Translations under genes and position numbers: made by a program
Part shown: piece after piece, positions 49,129-61,305 of the stretch
Layout of the letters: each line of letters starts with the position of its first letter
How positions within the stretch are numbered: the stretch's first letter is position 1
Origin: Chimonanthus salicifolius
Lineage: Eukaryota > Streptophyta > Magnoliopsida > Laurales > Calycanthaceae
Length of the DNA stretch: 64,000 nt
Direction: 5' to 3'
Assembly (NCBI GenBank): GCA_013350335.1
Contig: CM023539.1
Location: forward strand, 15,686,302 to 15,750,301
Notes under the pieces: generated by a model
Databases searched by the model: none
What the model saw: only the letters and a program-made list of their open reading frames with translations
What the model was told of the DNA's origin: nothing

Positions 49129-50154
49129 GCACCTTCGGGTGCATGGCATTTTCAGGTGCATTTGATGGCAGCACAGTTTGTTTGTTCACTTGTGTTTGTT
49201 GGGCGTGAGATTTTCATGCCAAGGTGGAGATATTTGAGAGGTGAGGAGGAGGTGGCCTGCAAATCTAGCCAAGGTGGAGATTGTTGATATTTGGCTTGAT
49301 TTGAACTCAGCCCATAGCTGAGTTTGTATTGGCAGTTGTATAACTGCCAATGTGTAGTTGAGTTTGTTTTTTAGCAATGTAAGAACTGTTTGTATGATAC
49401 ATTGAAGTAGAGAGAAAACCAGAGAACTGACTGCTTATTGTAATCCTCCTCTTTTGGATTTGGTAATAAAAAACTCTTCCCTATGTTGCCCATGGACGTA
49501 GGCATTTAGCCGAACCACGTAAATTGTGTGTTCTTTATATGTGTGATTGATTTCTAGCATAGAAATTCTGCTTATAGCACAACAATGTGATCATTGTATG
49601 CAAGCCTTTTCCCAAGGGAAGCTTGGAGAAAACATACAAGTGAAGGGCAGTTCATTACAAAATGGTATTAGAGCCAAGGACGACTCTACATTATAGATGG
49701 GGGGATTATCATGGACACCATGTGTGGGCAGGCTACCATGTAGGGGGTCAATAGTCCTATATCAGAAATGAACTCGTCCAACATGAGGTTCATAAGTAGG
49801 ATGCTTACACTTCATTGTATGGAGGCATTTTCCCAAGGGAAACTTGGGGAAATACAAAATTGTGCGCTAGTATGGGTTATCAAAGTGGACAATATTCATA
49901 CAATTGGGAGCGAGTCAAAATGGTATCAGAGCCAAGGACTACTCTAGTTTCTAGATCGGGGATTGTGTTGAACGCAAGTGTGGAAAGGTGTATGTGGGCA
50001 TGTGTGAGGCACTGGCACGCTACCATGATAGGTGATCATTAGTCCCACATCGGAAACAGACTCATCCAACGTGAGGTTAACAAAATCGTGTGCTAGTATG
50101 GGTTTGCAAAGCAGACAATATCCAAACAAGTGAGTGGCAAGTCATTACATGCTA

Positions 50155-50607
50155 CTAGAAATGTATGTGTTTATTTTCTAAAACATAAATCTAATGTTTT
50201 AATGTTTTCAATAAATGGAAAGCTTTGGTTGAAAATGATACAGGTTTAAAGTTCAAGTGTCTTAGATCTGACAATGGAGGGGATTGTTGTACTAATGAAT
50301 TTGAATATTATTGTGCTAACAATGGTAATAGACGGTAGGAAAAAGTCCCAAGGACACCACTTAATGGTGTGGAAGAATACATGAATAGAACTATTACTAA
50401 ACGGGCAAGGACTATGAGGATTAATGCTGGACTACCAAAATATTTGGGCACATGCTGTGAATACCGCAATCATCTAGATTAACTGATGGCCTTCGATTGC
50501 AATGGGATTTGGACTGCTAGAAGAAGCTTGGGAGGGGAAAGAGGTAAATTTATCTCATTTAAGAATTTTTGGATGCACTTCCTATGTTTATATAAATTCT
50601 GAAAATA
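50155..50607 (+). pseudogene. pol: Old Copia integrase remnant
   Basis: It includes FKCLRSDNGG (about 50254-50283, with the second catalytic aspartate), PLNGVEEYMNRTITKRARTM (the third catalytic glutamate region) and a GK-FISF-like run. Stops at about 50338 and 50480 break it. It continues 41200-41838 in the same element and runs to the left TSD of the hAT transposon. Confidence 0.7.
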
Positions 50608-50633
50608 AGTCCAACTAGGGGTGTAAATGGATC

Positions 50634-52805
50634 CATATCCGGCCCATTTTGCCAGGATCCGGATCCAGCCCATTACATTATTGGACTGTCCAAATCCAGC
50701 CCATTTACACAGGATCCATTAAGATATGGATCTGGATAGTCCAATAGGCTTATTGGACAGTCCACGGCCCATTAAGGGTCCAATAAGCTTATTGAGCTCA
50801 ATTTGACTGTGTAATAATCTTTAAACTTTATAATAGCTAAAAAATATTATTTAATTTGATAAAAATATTTTTTTATGAACTATGTATTAAAAAATTGACA
50901 TTTTTAATATATTCATCAACATCCACATGAGTAATTAAAATTAATTCCTTTATTATTTTTTTTCTTATTGAGTATTTGTCTTTGACATTAAAAATTGTAA
51001 AACTAGTACAATATCATTTATCATTATAAAACTTAAAAATAATAAATCCACTTGTGAGAGACTGATAGAGTGACCACATCAGCGGTCAAGATCATCTTAG
51101 AGTCCGAAACACTAAAACAAAATAAATTGGGCTAAATACCCTTAATACAAAACAAATAAAAAAAATACATTTAAAATAAAATATCATATGTGGTCCATTT
51201 GTTGGTGATCTCTTTCGTAGACTTCCAAAATCAGACCTGAGAAAGCAAAAGTGAGAAAATGCATTAACAAAATATTGGAAATTCATATTCCTTGTTTCTA
51301 TTCAAACATTTCAACTAATAATTCACTAACTCATGAATGCTATTGGGAAATAACAATAAAACATTTTAAAAAGGAGGAGGAGAAGATTCACTATTTGTGG
51401 GTCCCACTTTCTCCTGAAGAATGGATCCAAAAGGAGAAGATGGAAGATAAATAATAATTCTCCGTCACTCAAGACCCCAAGCACATAGTAGAAAGGATGG
51501 GCCAAAACATGGTAGTCATATTCAGGTAACTGATTAAGCTACTCGGTCAGAGATTTCTCAAATCTAATAGATTATGTCAATTTGATAACCAAATAGTTCT
51601 TCAGATGGATGCAATTATTTCAAGGAATCAAATGATAAAAACGATTCGAAATGACAAAGGGTACAATCAAAGCAAATCAAATGGAATAAAAATTGGGAGA
51701 TGGCTACACTAGAACTGTATATGACAAGAATCCATCAACAATCGCATAGGAGGCTCAATATACCAGATTTCATAACTTGTAAAAAGAAAAAGAAAAAGGA
51801 AGCTTACAGTATCCTTGAAAAGGCAAATCGGTTCTCACTAAGAGTCCATTGATCCTCTGCACCTGAGGCATAGTAGTCATATACCATCTTCGGCAGCTTT
51901 TCCTTGGCAATGGCCTCATTCTCCATAACATTAGTGATCTCCATTTTTGCAGCAGACTATGAGCCCTTATCCCACACAATCTAAGATCAAATTTCAGAAA
52001 TACCCATACCCGACATAAATAGATGCATGTGACTAGTTCTGCTAAACAGCACGAAAACAAAGAAACAGAGACCCTGATTTGAAAATCAAACAATACCCAC
52101 ATAGATGGAAACGAAGTGGCTAGACCCTGATGCCACATTCGATTGGAAATTGGAATCCATTGAGTAGAGGCACACAATCAAAGGGTGTGAATTTCGAGCC
52201 CCAGAAATGAAAAATAGTAGCCAGGATACCATTTTCAGCTTTCTTTTCATCCCAAATAATCAACAACACGAAGTTCCCAACTGGCTTGGACTACTTTTCA
52301 ATCTGCTTCAGTATCCAAAGTCACCCTAAGATTGAAATCTAATCCAATCCACTTGAAGATATAAATACAGTCTAAAATCAAATCCATCACAAACAACAGA
52401 AAACATTCACTCTAAGACATTTGTATTAAAGACCATATGAGATTTAACAGGCTCCACACAAGATGATTGAAAATCTGCTCTAACCCAACATGGGAACCAT
52501 AACAGACATTCAATTTACATATTATGCTCTGATAAAGCACACAAGAAAAGGAAAAGAGAGCTTGCACCCACATGTCGAAACAGAAAGAAACACACCCCAA
52601 GTAGAGCAGAACTCAAGAAGAGACTTACCTTAAGATGCAAAAGTAGTCCACTACCTTAACATCAGTTATTGTTGAGATGCAAAAGTAGAGGCATCAATGT
52701 CATCCACAGCACTGCAATATCAAAAAAGATCGTGTAAGTCAAACATAAGAAAAACTATAAAATGAATTGACATTGATCGGTAAAATTTATTTAAAACTTA
52801 AAGGA
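50634..52805. other. hAT element, region 3' of transposase
   Basis: Non-coding stretch between the left terminus and the transposase stop, with the subterminal repeats in its first 170 bases. ORFs near 51770-52600 have no recognisable domain. Part of it is probably transposase 3' UTR. Confidence 0.5.
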
Positions 52806-54883
52806 TTACCACTCATCATTGGTAGTCCATGTAGAACCCGAACTCAAATTACTATCATCAACTTCAAGCGAGCCCAACTCCCTTTCACCTAATATAACAT
52901 AAGAAATATAAATGATGTCACATGCTCCTATGAAATAAATTGAAAGCAAGGAAACAAATTAAAATAAGCAATAAAAATACCTTGCATGGTATTCCGCAAC
53001 CAATCTTGGCCACACACTAACGATTCAACAGTTTTTGGACACATAGAGCTGCGATACTGGTCAAGAAATCTACCTCCAGCACTAAAAGCAGATTCTGATG
53101 CAACAGTCGATATTGGAATCGCTAGAATATCACGGGCCATCTTTGCAAGAATAGGGTACTTGGGAGCATTACTTTTCCACCATTGCAGCACATCAAATTC
53201 ATCGGAACTCGGAAAGTTGGGTTCCTCCAAATATAGATCTAGATCTGATTTATGAGCAGAACTTGAGCTTTCAGCAAGAAACTTCTCAAACCTTTTCACC
53301 CGTTTTGTTCCATCTAATGTTGGTGATCCACTACTAACATCTTGCCTAATGCATTGTCTTTTTGCACTATTATCTGGTGATTGAGCCTCATACTCTTTAT
53401 GAAGATTCTTAATATCACATAAAATCTGACTTATTTGATCCTTCGCAAAATCAGCCCCAAAAATCTTTGGATAATAAAATTCCAACAATTTCAGCTTATA
53501 CCGAGGATCCAAGAATTGTGCAATCGCAAGAGCTAGACTACAAATGTCCCAATATTTTTCAAACTTGCCCATCATCTTATCCACTATAGGGGTAACAACA
53601 TCGTCATCAACCATAGAATTTTCATATAAATGTAACCGAATATCACAAACTTCTTCAAAAAATAAATTTGAGGTGGGATATTTAGAACCAGAAAACACAT
53701 TTGTAGCTTGATAAAATGGTTCTAAAAGCTTACAAATTTTTTCAGCTTTCTCCCACTCACTCCAAGATGGCGCTCCCACTTTCTCTTTATAGTTGACATC
53801 ATAATGTTCCAAACGTTGGAATGCATCTTTGTACTGTAAGGCCACAACTAACATTTTATATGTAGAGTTCCACCTTGTAGGGACATCCATGATCAACTTC
53901 CTTTTAGAGTTTATTTTAGCATGGCTACAAATGTCATCGAATGTTTTCAACCTTGATTGTGATCCATTGACATATTTGACGCTTTCACGAATCATATCAA
54001 CATCCTTATTTATTAGCCGCATGCCTTCTTGGACTATTAAATTTAAAATATGTGCACAACAACGCACATGAAATAATCTACCATCAAGCACTAAGCTCCC
54101 TCTCACCTTCTGAACAAGCTTTGTAACCAAAGAATCATTTACTCTATGATTATCGACTGTTACTGCAAATACTTTCCGGTCGATTTTCCAGTCTAACATA
54201 CTCTTGAAAATAGAACTGAACAAGTTATCTCCACTATGAGGAACTTGTTCTACTTTGAAATTGAGTATTCTTTTTTGCAAATTCCATTCGGCATCTATGT
54301 AGTGTGCCGTCAAACAACTATAGCCTAGTGTTTGGATCGATGTCCACATATCAGTGGTAAGGCTAATACGACTAGTGAGGGAATCCAACTCACTACATAA
54401 CTTTCTTTTCATTTCTTCATACAAATCCGTACAAATTCCCTGGATGGTAGTCCTTGAGACAAACTTAAATTGGGGTTGAAGATTCTTCACAAAGTTTATA
54501 AACCCTTTGTGTTCAACAATTGAAAAAGGATACTCATGCAAAATTATCATCTTTGCAAGATCCTCTACACTACGTTGTTGATCAAATTCAAAATCACCAC
54601 ACACTACTTCATTGAGGCTACCAGATTGTGTTGGATCATATTTTTTACAAAAAGGTAAGTGGCGCCACAAGTGGGAAGTTCCACTAGTACTCGATCCAGT
54701 AAATAGTTTACCACAATGATTACATATTGCATTTCTAACTCCATCTATCTCTGCATAATGAAAATCCTTCCAAATAGTAGATGTCTTCCTCCTATGTACA
54801 GCATGTTTTGGTCTAGAAGCATTTGATGCCGCATCTAGCTCATTCTCTTCAATGAAGTCATTCCTCTCATTAGAAGTAGACAT
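52806..54883 (-). CDS. hAT transposase, two exons, apparently intact
   Basis: Exon 1 is 54883-52981 and exon 2 is 52888-52806. The intron (52980-52889) has GT (GTATTT) and AG ends, and phases agree, giving about 661 residues. Without splicing, exon 1 would read on into the intron and end after about 17 different residues. Domains: BED-type zinc finger (C54, C57, H71, H75), the hAT catalytic region with TTDMWTS and AVTVDNHRVND (expected acidic residues present), TRWNSTYKML, and the C-terminal dimerisation domain (DVLQWWKSNAPKYP, IPISTVASESAFS). It would bind the element ends and catalyse cut-and-paste excision. Length and motifs fit RICESLEEPER-type plant transposases; domestication is unlikely because termini and TSD are still present. 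Confidence 0.9.
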
Positions 54884-57330
54884 TGTACTGCATAAAAAGT
54901 ATTAACTTAATAAATTTCATTACTTGTTAACAACCATTTTGCATATACCCATAATTTATAATTATTTATTATTAACAATTATCTAAAAAATAAAATATAA
55001 CTTATCATTTAGCATTTCATGGACCACAGAATGTCATCTAAGAACACATAAGTTCATTACTCATTACCATTATTGAAGTCTCAAATGAGAACAGAAGAGA
55101 AAAAAAATAGAAATTAAACTTAAAACTTCAATCGAAAGCTCTATGCAACACCAGCAGTCTTATCATTAAAAAAATAAACTAGCATTAATAAATTTTCCAT
55201 AATATTGCAATAACAGTATTTTTCAGATAAAAAACAGTATAATTGAATTCACAACCAGTATTTGTTATACTGGGCCTACATAAGAAAAATCACACCCATT
55301 GGATGATCCTAATTTTCAAAGTAGTAGATTGAAAACATGTCTTTTATGTATAAGGCTTTTATACAAGGTTAATCATTGTAAAGTCCACTAGTTGGATGGT
55401 CGATTTTCCAGTCTAACATACTCTTGAAAATACCAGCAAAATCATTAATTTGGCAAATTCTGAAATTAAAAAATTTTGGAACCTGGGAATTGCAATATCA
55501 TTCTTGTGTTTGGTAGGCTTAGAATTATGGGCTGGAATCTAACATGTCCACAATACAAAATGGCTCAGGCTTTGAGATTCCAAAATAACCCATACACACC
55601 ACCAGTTTCCAACTTTTTTCTCAACCATAAAGATACTGTAGAACAGTTTATCATCTAATTATGGAAATCTATTTACAAATACTTGGGTCATAATCAATAA
55701 TTGAATAGAGAAAAAGGCCCAAGGTTCAACCCCTAGACAGCATATGACAATTGAGAAAGAACATAATCCTATAAATGGGGTTCCTGCTTTGCAATGAACC
55801 AAGAACATATTATTAAATGGGTACCATGTGGATTTATGGGGTACCAAACCCTTCAGTTCATAAATCCCCATCAAGGACCTGTTATACCAACCTTCTTAAA
55901 AACAAGTGACCTGTTTATTGTTAACACCAACCTACTGTATTGTCTTTTCTTGTGTTGCTGTGATTCTCTTCTGGAGCTTCTTTTTCATGATAGAGATTAC
56001 TAAAGAAGATTGGCATAGTTGTCTCTGTGGTCGTCTTTACCTGCTGCTCTTTTATGTTTTTAAGGTCATGCTTGGCAGAGAAGATGTACAATTAAATCCA
56101 TCTATAGTTTTTTTTAAAAAACTTTCATACTGCTTTTACGATGTAATATGTGATAAAAAAACATGCTACTTTAAAATGAGAGACAACTAATAGAAAATAC
56201 AGTTTTTACTTGAAAAGTAATGCACTCAATGAAACAGAGTGTTCAACAATGAAGAACAGACAACTTTTTTCTCAACCATAAAGATACTGTAGAACAGTTT
56301 ATCATCTATTTCAGCAAATACATACAAATGCACAGAAAATTCAATCAGGTACAGGGGAACATACATCAATTTAGAAGAGAAGCCACAATTCAGAAAAGAA
56401 TCCACAGGATAGGATGAAACCCATACCCACTACCCGTCCTTGACTTTTAAATCTAACTCTATTTTTTAGATTTGTAAATTTTACAGTATCTATAAAATAT
56501 TTACCTGAGTATTTAATCTAAAAATGAAGATAACAACATGGATTTCTAATAAAACCCCAACTTACAGCAAAGATCTGAGTCCTCCAGTCGATTGATCTGG
56601 ATGCCGGTGGAAGAAACCAAAGAGATCTGACGTTGGGTTGATTCTGCCTGTGCTGCCTTCTTCTACCTGCGAACAGCAAGCTGTTCTGGGTTTCTGCAAT
56701 TGCTTGGACTCTGTGAGCTGCCCCTCGAAGATCTACTGGCTGGGTTTGATTTGTTAGAAGATCTGCACGGCTTGCTCACCAGTCGGTGAAACCCTTTGTG
56801 CATTCGGTCTCTTTGATCCCTCCCAGATCTGAGTGAAACCCCTTGTTTCGCTGCTCCTAATCTGACAACCGATGCGGCTGGATCTGCTAGCTGTAACGAA
56901 CAATGCAGCCCTCTGATCCGCCACTGCCTTCTCTGTAGAGAGAGACCAGAGAGAGATCGAGAAAGAGACAAAGACCCAGAAAGGGAGAGACTCAGAGAAG
57001 AGAGCAAAGATCGAGGGAGAGCAGCAAAAGAGGCGAGAGAGAGACCAAGGCGAGAGAGAGATCGAGAGAGAGCAGCGGCAAGAGAGCAGCGGCGACAAGC
57101 ATATCCTTCGATTTCCTTTGATTTCCTTTTGATACGCTTATGTCGTGCGTAGGGAAAGTTAACATATCAATGTTTCGGACCGTCCATTGGACCGTCCATG
57201 GACGGTCCACGACCGGCCCATTATGTTAATGGATATTTGGATCCGATCCCAGAGTCCTTATTGGATACTAGGATCCATATCGCAAATGGACTCTTGGATC
57301 TGGGCTGGATAGTCCACGGGCCGGATCCAG
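54884..57330. other. hAT element, region 5' of transposase
   Basis: This is the presumed promoter and leader region of the transposase. The right 700 bases (56640-57110) are GC-richer with a gagagaga tract on the + strand. Two templated duplications are present: 35 bases of the transposase coding sequence (54178-54212) recur exactly at 55398-55432, and 48 bases at 55610-55657 recur at 56261-56308. No additional gene is recognised. Confidence 0.6.
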
Positions 57331-57355
57331 ATCCATTTACACCCCTAAGTCCAAC

Positions 57356-58573
57356 CTATATTCTAAGTCTAGAAAATGCACCTTTGTTAGATATGGATTT
57401 GATGCTTTTGGTTAGCAGTATTATGATCATAAAAAATAGAAAATCATTAGGAGTAGGGATGTGATATTCAATGAAATTGTTTTATTTAAGGATTGGAATA
57501 ATCAGGTTGAAAAGCCCCATAAACCTGATTATGTTGAATTAAAAGAGAGAGAAAATGATGATGTGCTGAAATCAAGAGATGAAATCCAACAACCAGAACC
57601 ACAAACTCCTAATGTGGTTAGAAGATCAAGTAGGGTTATTAGAGCTCCATCCCAATATTCTCATTTTTTACATTATTTGTTATTAACAGATAGTGGTGAG
57701 CCACAATGTTATGAAAAGGCTCTATAGGTTGAGACCAAGAAAATGTGGAAACAAACCATGGATGATGAAATGGAGTCTCTGTCATCAAGTCAAACTTGGG
57801 ATTTGATCCGATTACCGAAGGGAGTGAAAGCCTGACAAAACAAGTGGGTATTCATATTAAAAGAAGAGCACAATGGTTCAAAGTGTTATAATGCAAGGTA
57901 GGTTGTGAAAAGGTTTCACCAAAAAACATGTGTGGATTTTAATGAAATTTTCTCTCATATTTCGAAGATGTCTACGATTAGATTAGTACTCATATTGGGG
58001 TTGTGGAAGACTTGCATCTAAAGCAGCTAGATGTGAAAACTATATTCTTTCATGGTGATTTCGAGGAAAACATTTATATGCAACATCCACAGGGTTATGT
58101 TGTCTTTAGAAAACAAAACTTGGTATGCAAGCTCAAAAGAAGCTTATATGGTTTGAAATAGACCCCAAGACAATGGTACAATAAATTTGATAATTTTACG
58201 TCCAAGATTGGTTATGATATGTTCCATGCTGACCACTGTTGTTATATTAAGTACTTTACTGATTCTTATATTATTATACTCTTGTATGTGGATGATATGC
58301 TTGATGCGGGTCAAGTATGGTGGAAATTTAGAAATTGGAGGATTTGTCTTGAGAATTCTCCATGAAGGATATGGGAGTTGCAAAACAGATCTTTGGTATG
58401 AGGATTATTATAGACACAGAAAAACGTGAGTTGAAGTTGTCTCAAGAATACCATGTCGATAAGGTGTTGAAGAAATTCAACATGAATGATAAATCAGTTA
58501 ATACCCCTTTGGTCAGTCATTTAAAACTTTCAAAACGTGACCGTCCAAAGACACAAGAAGAGAAGGATGAGAT
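57356..58573 (+). pseudogene. pol: Old Copia reverse transcriptase remnant
   Basis: It continues the old Copia element after the hAT insertion: linker (VRRSSRVIRAPSQYS, about 57616-57660), then LPKGVKA-stop-QNKWVF (57814-57855), FNEIFSHISKMSTIRLVLIL (57940-58000), KLKRSLYGLK-stop (58132-58160), the catalytic LLYVDDML (58281-58304) and FGMRIIID-type sequence. Stops and shifts are frequent. The element is broken off at 58573 by a new LTR. Confidence 0.78.
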
Positions 58574-61086
58574 TGTAACAACCCGATTCAAACTAGTTGG
58601 TTAAACCTGAATTAGAACCCTAATGGGTAGAAATAAATGGGTAATTTGTTTCGTTCATGAAATTATGTGATGATTGTGTAACTTTGGTGGAAAACACTAA
58701 AGTTTTGCCGTGATTTCTAAAATTGACAACTTTCTTAATTTGGAAATTTCTAATTTTGAAAACTTTCTAAATTTGGAAAATTAGAGAAAACCCCTTCTCT
58801 TTTGATTAAATATTCTAAAATTAGTGTTTTACAAATGTGATATATGATATCAAATATGTGCTTTAGAAATTTTAGTTGGGAATTTAAAAATAGAAGTTTT
58901 TAAATTTAGAACCCGAGTTAATTTGTAACTCGTAATGATAAAAAAATTTAAATGTCAAAATTGTATTTTTATTTTATCGTGTGATTTTTGAAAATATCAT
59001 TGTTTGGGTGCTCCAATTATTTTATAAAAATGTTGCAAGAAAGGTTTTTAAATTAGAAAGAGAACCAAATTTGTAAAATTCAAATTTTTGTAGTTTAGAA
59101 ATTAAACAATGAAAATATATTCTATTTAGAAAAATAAATTTTGCAATTCGTGTGGGCCCCACCTTGGGTGTGTTTGGCTAGAAGAAGCACATGCCAAATT
59201 CAAATTTGGCATGTGTATCTTAGCCACCTCTATTTGACTAAATTAACATTTCTAATTAATATTTTAATTGAGGAGGTGGGTTATTTTTAAATAATTAATC
59301 AAGAGAGAAGCATATAAATAAGCTACACAAGGCCTTGCACGAATTTTACAATTCGTTGGAGGCCTTGGAGCACAAAAATTGTGTGGAGCTTATCTCTCTA
59401 AGTTTTGATTTTTCTCTCCATTAAAGGTTAGTATTTTCTGTTCTGCGTATCTTCACAAAAAAATTCATAACTGGGGCTTCTAATAGAATTTTTCAACAAA
59501 ACTTGCTTTGTTGGATTTCAATTTCATAGATCTAGTTAAATTCTTAATTTGGAAGCAAAATAAGGCGATTTGATGCCCTAGATCTAATCTGAAGCACAGA
59601 CCAATTTCTGGTTCAGATCTGAGATACAGTTTCGCTAGGTTTTACTAAATAATTCAGAACTTATTCAACCGACATCGAAATGATGCAAACTTGGCCTCTA
59701 TTTCAATCTACACAAAGAGAATTATCTCCAATTTGAATATGAGAATTTTTACATGAGGGTTGATCACCCAAATCTTGTCTGTAAGTCTGACCTAGTTGAA
59801 GAAGAGTGAAAATCAGACAAATTTACAACACTGGATTGTAGAATTTTTATCTCGGTCTCTGGTTAACGAAATAGGACAAAATTTTATGCCTAAATTCAAT
59901 TCTATTAAAATATATATCTCATGAAAAAATATCGGAGGTAAATTCATCGATTTGATTTGTCAAATATAGTTTGCAAGACAGAAACCTCGGATAAGACTGC
60001 AAATTGTTAAGCAGTGTACATGTCTGAGTATTTTGATCATAACTTGGGCTAGGGATGTTCGTTTGGGATGAACCAGATATTGTTATAATCATCTCTCAGT
60101 TATCTATCCACTTTACAAATATGAGACCATGGTTTGATTCGAGTTGATACCTGAAAATTCTGCAAGATAGGTCAAATTTTGATCTGTCTAACTCTTTTAA
60201 ACCTTAAACTAATTGTATTTTGTTTAGTACCCCTTAGACTCGACTTGTTTGGACAGAACCAATGGGTATATTTTTTAAATTTCTTGAGTTAAAAAGGAGT
60301 TAAATAAAATAAAATTGTAAGGGTCCAAAACTTTAATCAATGACAGTGAGTTTGGGGACCTGAAGCTTGTTGGAACTTGGAATTGCTGGTGTTTCTATGC
60401 TTGGTGAATTGTAAAATCTAGGCGAGGGAAACAAACTCTAACGTGTATTTATTTTATTTTGGATTCAAATAAATATTTTAGTGTGTTTGAATGCATTGAA
60501 TGGGTTTATTTAAAAAGGATTGAGAATTTACTTTTTAAACGGGCGAGTCTTGTGCTTCTCACTAAATATAAAATAGGATTTTCGGTTAAATATTTTAAAC
60601 CAGTGAGTGACTCAGTCAACCTGGACTGTGTGCTTGACCCGTTTATCTTGTTGAAAAACCCAAGAAATGGATTCAAAATTATGCATAGCCACTGCCTATG
60701 TTTATGTAGGAATTTTAGTGGATTCAGATTAACATAATTATTTATGTTATTATATGTCGTATTTGATAAGCCATTGTTATTTGCACATGTTAATTTTAAA
60801 TAAATGTGTATGGATTTAATTTAGTGCTGGGCATACTAAATTAATTGGTGGATTTGTTATGGCTTTATTGGCATATTTACATGTGGAAATCTCCATTTAG
60901 CTAGGGAATGGTCGTACTTAGTCAAGGGAAGGGCTATGGACCGATGGAAGGTCGTACTTAGCCAAGTGAATGACTATCTAAGAAGCAGCGATATGGGTAC
61001 GCGTATCGGATACGATGTGTCCGATATGGGAATAAGACAAATTTTTAAAAAGTAGGATACGGGTGTGGAGGGATACACCGATATAT
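58574..61086 (+). mobile_element. Gypsy-type LTR sequence, right end not resolved
   Basis: It starts TGTAACAACCCG at 58574 inside the old Copia pol and is similar in style to the solo LTR at 3002. A TATA-like catataaataagc at 59309-59321, followed by a small hairpin (ttgcacgaa...ttcgttgg), suggests plus orientation. No gag or pol is seen. A near-repeat of ggtcgtacttag occurs at 60910-60965. The end of this LTR was not found, so the right limit is only where the next LTR-like terminus begins. Confidence 0.5.
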
Positions 61087-61210
61087 TGTAACGCCCTGCC
61101 CTTTTCTACAGCCTAAATAGGTTGTAGTCAGCATAACTGTAGGTTGAACGGGGCGATCCAACGCAACAACATAGCTAAAGGGTCTTACGTCACAGATTTG
61201 CGGCTGAGGG

Positions 61211-61305
<95 letters not shown>

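Larger units (their letters stand above)
42168..49584 (+). mobile_element. Ty1/Copia element, near full length, TSD ATGTG
   Basis: LTRs are 42168-42469 and 49282-49584 (302 and 303 bases, TGTTGATATT...AGCACAACA). Exact ATGTG duplications lie at 42163-42167 and 49585-49589. The primer-binding site TTGGTATCAGAGC follows the 5' LTR, and a polypurine-like aaggtggagattg precedes the 3' LTR. The two LTRs differ at roughly 15 positions by eye, so it is not young. A 1.18 kb untranslated leader separates the primer site from gag. It sits inside the first LTR of the TRIM array and is itself interrupted by a hAT element (44105-45625). Confidence 0.92.
42096..50149 (+). mobile_element. TRIM array of three LTRs, TSD TGCTA, split by a Copia
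   Basis: Exact TGCTA duplications lie at 42091-42095 and 50150-50154. LTR 1 is 42096-42167 plus 49590-49659, LTR 2 is about 49707-49917 and LTR 3 is 49964-50149; shared words are ggacaccatgtg, ggcaggctaccatg, aagggaa-cttgg and cattaca. Primer-binding sites (TGGTATTAGAGCC at 49663, TGGTATCAGAGCC at 49921) follow LTRs 1 and 2, and short G-rich tracts precede LTRs 2 and 3. Internal parts are only about 45 bases and non-coding. The target was the old Copia integrase; the split codons on either side read on across it. Confidence 0.8.
50616..57347 (-). mobile_element. hAT DNA transposon, 6.7 kb, complete, TSD AGTCCAAC
   Basis: The terminal inverted repeats start TAGGGGTGTAAATGGATC (50616) and end GATCCATTTACACCCCTA (57347). 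The 8-base duplications AGTCCAAC at 50608-50615 and 57348-57355 are exact. Subterminal regions at both ends repeat GGATCCGGATCC-like and gtccacgg words, likely transposase-binding sites. A two-exon transposase (52806-54883, minus) appears intact, so the element could be autonomous. It sits in the old Copia pol; reading frames on either side join across one copy of the duplication. Confidence 0.93.
39781..58573 (+). mobile_element. Old Ty1/Copia element, host of nested insertions
   Basis: The 5' LTR ends TCCTAACA at 40327, followed by primer-binding site TGGTATTAGAGC (40330-40341). Its start is not resolved and the left limit given is the end of the foldback. Gag and pol remnants follow: 40362-41060 gag-like, 41200-41850 protease and pre-integrase, 50155-50607 integrase, 57356-58573 reverse transcriptase. 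They are broken by a SINE (41855-42065), a TRIM array (42096-50149) and a hAT transposon (50616-57347). A Gypsy LTR starting at 58574 cuts off the 3' end. Many stops show age. Confidence 0.75.

Noticed and set aside
56663..57210. Several overlapping serine/leucine/arginine-rich frames
   Set aside because: They are produced by the gagagaga-rich stretch in the hAT 5' region; different frames look equally gene-like.
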